A stretch of 64,000 nucleotides of DNA from Methylobacterium sp. NEAU K (GTDB lineage: Bacteria; Pseudomonadota; Alphaproteobacteria; Rhizobiales; Beijerinckiaceae), in contig NZ_JAUYZJ010000011.1 in NCBI RefSeq assembly GCF_030700285.1, forward strand, positions 100,853-164,852, in the 5' to 3' direction. Below, in pieces: positions 58,470 to 64,000 of the stretch. The notes under the pieces were generated by a model. It saw only the letters and a list, made by a program, of their open reading frames with translations, was not told where the DNA came from and did not search any database. Each line of letters begins with the position of its first letter. The stretch's first letter is position 1. The position numbers were made by a program, and so were the translations under genes.

Positions 58470-58589
58470 GCGGCGGGTGCTACGCCGCGGAGCGTGGAAA
58501 GATCAAGGTCGAGACGGGCGCAGCGGCGTTCAAAGCAACGCCAGGACCGCCGAACTGTTCGGAAAAGCCGACGTCCCGGCCCTCCGACG

Positions 58590-59897
58590 TCAATAGACCG
58601 GCGCGAGTTGACCGTCGCGCTCGTCACCTTCGCGGATCGACCGGGCCGCCGCCAGCATCGAATCGGGCAGGGCGGATTCGATCCGCGGCACCGATCCCGC
58701 CACGGCCCGGTCAATCGCCTCCTTGGAGAAGAAGCCGCCATTGACCTGCGTCCGGTGCAGCACGACCCGGCGGAAATCGGCCATCAGGCCCATGTCGGGC
58801 GCGGTCGGATCCGTCCAGAACCCGTCGAGGTCGCCCTGATGGGTCAGCCCGGCCATGTTGTAGATCGCGGTACCGACCGCGTGGGTCGGGCGGCCCATCT
58901 CCAGGGACAGCATGCCCACCGTCGAGTTGACGATGACGACGCCGCGCGCGCCCTTGATCAAGGTCGGAAGGTCGCCGCCGTCGATGAAGTCGAGGCGGTC
59001 GCTGACGCCGTGGCGCCGGGCCGAGGCGCGGGCGAACTTGCGCCAGTTGATCAGGCCGCTGTCCAGCGGGTGCAGCTTCACCAGGAGCCGCGTCGGCGCC
59101 GATGACGCGTCGGCGAAGGACTTGATCACCCGGTCCATGAAGCCCTCGACGCCGAGGAACGGCGAGTGGACCCGGATCTGGTAATCGCTGTCGAGCTGGA
59201 GCGGCAGCAGGAAGTAGTCGCAGCCGACCGCGCGGTAGATCTCGTCGCAGCGCGCCGCCTCGCGGCGGGTATGGGCGCGCCGGGTGAACTTCTTGATCCA
59301 GCCCGCATATTCGGCGGCGATGTGGGTCGGCCGGTGGCTGCGGAAATGCGGATAGAGATAGGGAAACGCGATGTTGGCGATGTTGTAGCCCACGTCCCAG
59401 ATGCTGCGGCGGGCCATATCGCCGGTGGAGGGCATCGCCCGGCCGGGCTGCGGCAGGCGTCGCGCCAGGGCGCGGACCTCGTCGGCCGTGCGCGGCAGCG
59501 TCGAGAACCCGTTCACGCCGCCGAGTTCGCAGGTGATCCAGTTCGGGCGGATGTAGCCCTCCTCGAACACGTGGACGCGCAGGCCGCGGACCTCCGCGAT
59601 CATGCGAGCGGCCTTGTGGAACGGCCGGCAATCGCCGAACAGCACGATGTCGGTCACGCCTTCGCGGTCGAGATACGCCTCCAGATACGTGCCCCAGGCC
59701 TCGCGGCGGCCGCGGTAATTGTCCGCCTTGCCCGTCCAGAACAGCCAGTCGCCGGGGCAGAGATTGATGCGCCGCACATCGTGCCCCCGTGCGCGCAGCG
59801 CCTTGCCGAGATCGGAGAAGAACGGAGACGCGATGCCCTGCAGGAACAGAAAGGTCGCGGGGCGGTCGCGGAGGGCGTCGGAGGCGGGCTTCTGCAT
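58590..59897 (-). CDS. Capsular polysaccharide biosynthesis/export protein, KpsS-like
   Basis: 435 aa. KpsS-type features are FLFLQGIASPFFSDLGKALR followed by RGHDVRRINLCPGDWLFWTG, the VFEEGYIRPNWITCELGG segment, and the GT-B C-terminal motif HPLDSGLINWRKFARAS with VVIVNSTVGMLSLEMGRPTH. KpsS adds the first beta-Kdo to the phosphatidylglycerol anchor of group-2-type capsules in the cytoplasm. ATG at 59897 is chosen; upstream codons to 60083 are Arg-rich noise. Divergent from the KpsC-like gene at 60236, with 338 bp between. Confidence 0.9.
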   Translation of the reverse strand: MQKPASDALRDRPATFLFLQGIASPFFSDLGKALRARGHDVRRINLCPGDWLFWTGKADNYRGRREAWGTYLEAYLDREGVTDIVLFGDCRPFHKAARMIAEVRGLRVHVFEEGYIRPNWITCELGGVNGFSTLPRTADEVRALARRLPQPGRAMPSTGDMARRSIWDVGYNIANIAFPYLYPHFRSHRPTHIAAEYAGWIKKFTRRAHTRREAARCDEIYRAVGCDYFLLPLQLDSDYQIRVHSPFLGVEGFMDRVIKSFADASSAPTRLLVKLHPLDSGLINWRKFARASARRHGVSDRLDFIDGGDLPTLIKGARGVVIVNSTVGMLSLEMGRPTHAVGTAIYNMAGLTHQGDLDGFWTDPTAPDMGLMADFRRVVLHRTQVNGGFFSKEAIDRAVAGSVPRIESALPDSMLAAARSIREGDERDGQLAPVY

Positions 59898-60235
59898 TCC
59901 GCTGCGCTTCTTATCCTTGACCCTTGGCCAGCCTGAGCCGGACCGGAGAGAATGACCAGACGTGGCACGCCGCGTCGCGGCGGGGCAATCCAAGGCCGCG
60001 CCGCAGGACGGCGTTTCCGCTCCGGCGTGGCCCGCATGCAACGGTCGCGCTGTTCGCGGCCACGGTTCGGATTGAGCGCCCAATCACGGCGACGATATGT
60101 CCAAATCCTTTCCAGGACGTGGCGCGCGCGGCAGATCGCCGAGGTTGTCCACGCGATCCCGGTCATCCCACGCCGGCGAAAATGCGCTACAGGCGGCCCG
60201 GACGAGTCAACCGAGCGGAGCCGGGCGCGCAGATC
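59898..60235. promoter_or_regulatory. Divergent region between the KpsS and KpsC genes
   Basis: 338 bases, no gene. Both capsule transcripts should start here. Nothing like a known operator or hairpin was recognised; a slightly AT-richer patch (AATCACGGCGACGATATG, from 60082) lies near the middle. Confidence 0.4.
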
Positions 60236-61732
60236 ATGTCCCTTGAACCGACCCCGTCGCTCTACGCGACCGGCCGGACGATCCGCCGCCTGCGGGCGGA
60301 CATCGAGGCCGCGACGGGCCTTGCCTTCGCGCGGGCCCGGCCCGGCGCGGCCGGCGCGGTCTGGGGTGCGCGGAGCCTGCCGGCGCGGCTGCTCGCTCTC
60401 GGCGGACGCCGCCGCCTCGTGGTGGCACCGGGACCGCTGCTCAGTCCCTATGACCGGCCGGAGACCGGGTTCTCGTCCCTGCAGATCAGCCTCGACGGCG
60501 CGCCGCTCGGCGGGGAGGGCGGCGTCCATTACCTCGATCCCTGGACCCGGCAGCCGATCGACCGCGCGGCCTGCGCCGACCGGGTGGCGTGGCTCGCCGC
60601 GCGGTTCGCCGAGAACGACCGGCGGGTGATCTATGTCGGCATGTCGCGCTGGAAGCGGCCGGCCCTGGACGTGCTCGCTGCCGGCCCGGCCGGACGCCCG
60701 GTCCACACCATGACGGCCGAGGCCGCGGTCGAGGCGGGCCGGCGCCACGACGGCCGCATCCTCGCCTGGGCGACCCGCGCGCCGGGCCAGCTGGAGGAGG
60801 CCTGCGCCCGGGCCGGCCTGCCCCTGGCCCGGGTGGAGGATGGGTTCCTGCGCTCCGTCGGCCTCGGCGCGAGCCTGCAGCCCGGCGCCTCCATCGTGGT
60901 CGACGACCTCGGCATCTACTACGACCCGCGCCGGGAGAGCCGCCTGCAGCGCCTGCTGGCCGATTCGACGTTCACCCCAGAGCTGGTGAGCCGGGCCCGG
61001 CGCCTGCGCGAGGAGGTCGTGGCGCGCCGCCTCAGCAAGTACAATGTGGGCCTCGACGCCGCCGCCCTCGACTGGCCCTCTGGCCGGCGGATCGTGCTGG
61101 TGCCGGGCCAAGTGGAGGACGACGCCTCGGTGCAGCACGGCTCGCCGCTGGTGCGCTCGAACCGGGCCCTGCTGGCGGCGGCGCGGCGGCGCAACCCGGA
61201 TGCCTTCCTGCTCTACAAGCCCCATCCCGACGTCGAGGCGGGGTTCCGCCCGGGCGTCATTCCGGAAGCCGAGGCGCTCACGCTCGCCGACCGCATCGTG
61301 GCGGGGATCAGCATCGTCGACCTGCTGGACCGGGTGCACCATGTCGAGACCATGACGTCGCTCGCAGGGTTCGAGGCACTGATCCGCGGGCTCAGCGTGG
61401 CGACCCACGGCCGCCCGTTCTACTCGGGCTGGGGCCTGTCGGAGGATCTGGCGCCAGGGGCCGACCGCGGCCGCAGGCTGACGCTGGACGAGCTGGTGGC
61501 CGGCGCGATGATCCTCTATTCGCGCTACCTCGATCCCGTGGCGATGAAGCCGTGCAGCCCCGAGCAGTTGCTCGACCGGCTCAGCGCCGCCCGCGAGGCC
61601 GCCCCGCGCAGCGCGCTCTCGATTGGCCGCACGGCCCGCCTCGTCATGCGCGCGCGCTACGGCCTCCTCAATCCGGTCGTGCGGGCGCTGCGCAGCCGGC
61701 GCGGCGTCGGCCGCGAGGCCGGGCCGCGCTAG
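60236..61732 (+). CDS. Capsular polysaccharide biosynthesis protein, single-module KpsC-like
   Basis: 498 aa. The second glycosyltransferase half of KpsC is present from about residue 180: ARVEDGFLRSVGLGASLQPG, DDLGIYYDPRRESRLQRLL, RLSKYNVGLDAAALDWP, VLVPGQVEDDASV, LLYKPHPDVEAG, VHHVETMTSLAGFEALIRG and GRPFYSGWGLS. KpsC polymerises beta-Kdo onto the capsule anchor and normally has two such modules (~675 aa). Here the N-terminal ~180 residues are different (GRRRLVVAPGPLLSPYDRPE), so only one module is intact. ATG at 60236. It precedes the LtaS-like gene by about 300 bp. Confidence 0.88.
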   Translation: MSLEPTPSLYATGRTIRRLRADIEAATGLAFARARPGAAGAVWGARSLPARLLALGGRRRLVVAPGPLLSPYDRPETGFSSLQISLDGAPLGGEGGVHYLDPWTRQPIDRAACADRVAWLAARFAENDRRVIYVGMSRWKRPALDVLAAGPAGRPVHTMTAEAAVEAGRRHDGRILAWATRAPGQLEEACARAGLPLARVEDGFLRSVGLGASLQPGASIVVDDLGIYYDPRRESRLQRLLADSTFTPELVSRARRLREEVVARRLSKYNVGLDAAALDWPSGRRIVLVPGQVEDDASVQHGSPLVRSNRALLAAARRRNPDAFLLYKPHPDVEAGFRPGVIPEAEALTLADRIVAGISIVDLLDRVHHVETMTSLAGFEALIRGLSVATHGRPFYSGWGLSEDLAPGADRGRRLTLDELVAGAMILYSRYLDPVAMKPCSPEQLLDRLSAAREAAPRSALSIGRTARLVMRARYGLLNPVVRALRSRRGVGREAGPR

Positions 61733-62105
61733 TGGTTGGTCGATCGCCCCGCGTCGGGTTCGGAAGGCTGCACCGTGAGGCCGGGGCTCGCCGCAGGCGC
61801 GAGCACGGAATCCGGAGCCGCAGGCTGCGCCGGATCCTGCGGTACAGCCATCCCGGATCGGACGATCGCAGCGGGACCGGATCCGCGGCTCCGCTGCGCG
61901 GCACCGGAATGCCGGCGACTTTCCCCGGGTCATCGAGCAATCGTAAGGGGATAGAGTTGGCTGCTGCAACCGCGGTTGAGCAGAGGGCTCTCGAGCTTCC
62001 GCATCAGGAACATCCCCGAAACCCTTGTTTCAACGTACCTCCTTGCGCCGGATCGCGCTTCGTTCCGGCGGAGCGCCCGCACGCCCCTCGCCGAGTTCTC
62101 GAACC

Positions 62106-63596
62106 GTGACGACGTTCCTCACCGCCACCGGCCTCGCGCTCGCCCTCTGCCTCGCCCTGGAGGTCTTCGTGGGCGATTCGATCGCACGGGCGAGCCTCGC
62201 GCCGCGGGACCTTGCCCTGCGGCTGCTCGGCTACCTGCTGGTCCTGCTGTTCTGGTTCGCATTCTCGTGGCGGCCCTGGCTGGCCGGGCTGACCTGCGTG
62301 ATCTCCGTCGCGGCGCTGATCTATGTCAGCCGCGCCAAGCGTTCGGTGATCGGCGAGCCGCTCCTGTTCAGCGACTTCGCGCTCCTGCCGCAGGTGCCGC
62401 GCCATCCGCAGCTCTACTATATCCCGCCCCTCTGGGATCCGCGGATCTCCGTTCCGGTGATCCTGACCCTCATCGCGACGGTGATCTGGTACCGGACCGA
62501 GCCGAGCGTGCTGCCGGGCGCGCCGGTGCCGCGCGTGGCCGCCCTGCTGGGCCTGCCGCTGGCGCTCTGGCTGCTGGTGCGCACCGCACCGCGTCCGCCG
62601 CTGGCGGGGCTGGTCACGCTCTGGTTTCCCCGGCCCGACCTGGAGGCGGACGTCGCCCGGGTCGGCCTGCCGGCGAGCCTGCTGGGCTATACGGCCCGGG
62701 CCCTGGCCGGCAGCGCCCCGGTGCCCGAGGCGCCCGCGCTGCCGCCCGGGCCGGGCGACGACGTCGTCGTGGTGATCCAGCTCGAATCGTTCATCGACCC
62801 GGAGCGCCTCGGTGGCGCGCCGCTGCCCGCCCTGGAGCTGTTCCGCACCCGGGCCGCGCAGTACGGCCGCCTGCGGGTCCCGGCGCACGGCGCCTACACC
62901 ATGCGCAGCGAGCACGCCGTGCTCACCGGCCGGCCGTCCGACAGCCTCGGCTTCGGCCGGTACGACCCCTATACCTCCCGCAGCGGCGACGAGCCGACGA
63001 GCCTCGCCCGGCTGGCCCGGGACCGCGGCTACGGGACCCTGTTCCTGCACCCGTTCCACCGGGATTTCTTCCGCCGGGCGCAGGTGATGCAGGCCTTCGG
63101 CTTCACCGATCTGGTGATGAGCGAGGCCTTCGCGGAGGCTCCGCGAGTCGGCCCCTATGTCGGGGACGTGGCCCTGGGCGAGCGGCTGCTGGACGAGGTC
63201 CGGGAACGGAGCACGCCGCTGTTCCTGTTCTGCGTCACGATGGAGAACCACGGGCCCTGGAAGCCCGGGCGGCTTCCCGGGATCGACGATCCACAGGCGC
63301 AGTACCACCACCACGTGGTCAATACCGGGCGCATGATCGAGGACCTCGTCGCGGGGCTCGACGCCCTGGCGCAAGCGCGCGGCCAGACCGTCACCCTCTG
63401 CGTATTCGGCGACCACGCGCCCTCGCTGCCGACCTGCAAGCCAGGCTTCGGCGACCGGACGACCGACTACGCGGTGTTCCGCTTCGGGCGGCCGGCGGTC
63501 GTCCCGCGCCGGCTGGACCTCGCCGCCGACGCCCTCGGGCGGGAGCTTCGCTCCACCCTCGCTACCGCATTTGCGGACACGCCCGAAAGCACGTGA
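62106..63596 (+). CDS. LtaS-like sulfatase-fold membrane protein (phosphoglycerol/phosphoethanolamine transferase type)
   Basis: About 496 aa. Four or five N-terminal helices (LTATGLALALCLALEVFVGD, LLGYLLVLLFWFAFSW, LTCVISVAALIYVSRAKR and later) precede a periplasmic alkaline-phosphatase-superfamily domain: VVIQLESFIDP with the first metal Glu, AYTMRSEHAVLTG with the nucleophile Thr, FCVTMENHGPW and FGDHAPSL with His/Asp ligands. The family (LtaS, MdoB) transfers phosphoglycerol or similar to envelope glycans. Placement beside KpsC/Wza suggests modification of capsule or another envelope polymer. GTG 62106 is used as start; TTG 62025 is an upstream alternative. The 373 bases before it (61733-62105) hold nothing recognised. 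Confidence 0.82.
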   Translation: MTTFLTATGLALALCLALEVFVGDSIARASLAPRDLALRLLGYLLVLLFWFAFSWRPWLAGLTCVISVAALIYVSRAKRSVIGEPLLFSDFALLPQVPRHPQLYYIPPLWDPRISVPVILTLIATVIWYRTEPSVLPGAPVPRVAALLGLPLALWLLVRTAPRPPLAGLVTLWFPRPDLEADVARVGLPASLLGYTARALAGSAPVPEAPALPPGPGDDVVVVIQLESFIDPERLGGAPLPALELFRTRAAQYGRLRVPAHGAYTMRSEHAVLTGRPSDSLGFGRYDPYTSRSGDEPTSLARLARDRGYGTLFLHPFHRDFFRRAQVMQAFGFTDLVMSEAFAEAPRVGPYVGDVALGERLLDEVRERSTPLFLFCVTMENHGPWKPGRLPGIDDPQAQYHHHVVNTGRMIEDLVAGLDALAQARGQTVTLCVFGDHAPSLPTCKPGFGDRTTDYAVFRFGRPAVVPRRLDLAADALGRELRSTLATAFADTPEST

Positions 63597-63803
63597 TAAG
63601 GTTAAGCTTACGGGTGCTAAGCGTGACAGTGCCACGCTGGTGACGCATTACCGGCCGATAGCGAGGCCGTCCGAGAAGCGGGTGCCGCGAGGCGCCCGTC
63701 CGTTCGACGCGGCCGTTAAAGCGATCGCAGCGTTTGGCGGTCACCATGGATGCCCCGGCCCGAGCCAGCGATGGCCAGGGACCGGCCAGGAGAAATCTCA
63801 GTG

Positions 63804-64000
63804 ATGCTGCGTAAGACGGCGCTCACCGCGCTGATGGCCGCCCTCGCGGCAGGCTCCGTGGCTGGCTGCACGTTCCTGCCTGCGGCGGGTCCGACGGCGG
63901 GCGCGATCGAGGCGGGCGCGCAGGTCGCGACCGCCGACGGCGGGCTGCTGGCGCGCTACGAGATCATCGACGTCACCCCGGCCGTGGTCGAGGCCCTGCG
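63804..64000 (+). CDS. Polysaccharide export lipoprotein, Wza/KpsD type (5' end only)
   Basis: The first 65 codons, cut by the window edge. The N-terminus is a lipoprotein signal (ALMAALAAGSVAGC, lipobox cysteine at residue 22), followed by RYEIIDVTPAVVEAL, the start of the periplasmic polysaccharide-export domain. The ribosome site AGGAGA (63788) fixes ATG 63804; a GTG three bases upstream is also possible. Position after the capsule synthesis genes supports an outer-membrane export channel. Confidence 0.8.
   Translation, partial: MLRKTALTALMAALAAGSVAGCTFLPAAGPTAGAIEAGAQVATADGGLLARYEIIDVTPAVVEAL

Noticed and set aside
58537..58561. CGAAC-N16-CGTT on the minus strand upstream of the SDR gene at 57702
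   Set aside because: One mismatch in the most conserved -35 position and an operon-internal location behind kpsS; not enough to call an EcfG promoter.
59654..61969. A 771-codon open frame on the minus strand spanning the start of kpsS and the whole KpsC-like gene
   Set aside because: It crosses a divergent intergenic region and the translation is Arg/Ala/Gly-rich with no motif.
63571..63804. A 77-codon open frame between the LtaS-like gene and the Wza-type gene
   Set aside because: It overlaps the end of the LtaS-like gene in another frame, has no ribosome site and shows no domain.

Overview
The window is GC-rich, densely coded alphaproteobacterial chromosome, most probably from Methylobacterium or a close Rhizobiales relative. 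The signs are the mdh-sucC-sucD-sucA-sucB-SDR-lpdA order, an HWE-family histidine kinase, an EcfG-type sigma factor, a DUF3597 protein, a MauG/CcpA-like di-heme peroxidase, and two copies of a Rhizobiales-type intergenic palindrome. No insertion sequence, prophage, rRNA operon, CRISPR array or integrase-bearing island was seen; the only tyrosine recombinase is the housekeeping XerC.

Layout. 1-6.4 kb: metabolic accessory genes (thiamine-diphosphate enzyme, peptide-type binding protein, amidase, LysR regulator, SDR, cupin). 6.4-9.3 kb: an EcfG-like sigma factor whose N-terminus looks like a fused NepR anti-sigma domain, divergent from a three-gene cobalt-type nitrile hydratase operon, then a decayed chemoreceptor tail. 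9.3-26.7 kb: MBL-fold protein, SDR, a fused lysophospholipid transporter/acyltransferase/acyl-ACP synthetase (Aas), penicillin-binding protein 1C, di-heme peroxidase, an orphan ParA-like ATPase with a membrane partner, a large gene-free stretch with an AT-rich core, MarC, a methyltransferase divergent from glyoxalase II, and a TetR regulator. 27.1-37.2 kb: a complete TCA block (malate dehydrogenase, succinyl-CoA synthetase, 2-oxoglutarate dehydrogenase E1/E2/E3) with an SDR inserted between E2 and E3.

37.2-45.3 kb: a double-receiver protein with complementary degenerate sites, xerC, an HWE kinase, YnfA, an AhpD-like protein, ruvC, tRNA-Tyr and a DEAD/DEAH-type helicase with a small partner. 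45.3-48.9 kb: a second AT-rich island, then small stress-type genes (DUF3597, GlsB/YeaQ, DUF2892), three of which have exact or near matches to the EcfG promoter consensus, and a polyamine-type binding protein with RidA. 48.9-51.6 kb: rpsO-pnp with a long leader hairpin. 51.9-58.5 kb: an undescribed polytopic membrane protein pair, a second chemoreceptor remnant, an amino-acid permease, a lone flgC, a formyltransferase-like gene and an SDR. 58.6-64 kb: a capsule region (KpsS, single-module KpsC, LtaS-like sulfatase-fold protein, start of a Wza-type export lipoprotein).

The most notable item is the apparent NepR-EcfG fusion (6407-7108). Together with the perfect GGAAC-N16-CGTT promoter at 48761-48785 and the HWE kinase, it ties several parts of the window to the alphaproteobacterial general stress response. 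All assignments come from reading the sequence; no database search was run.
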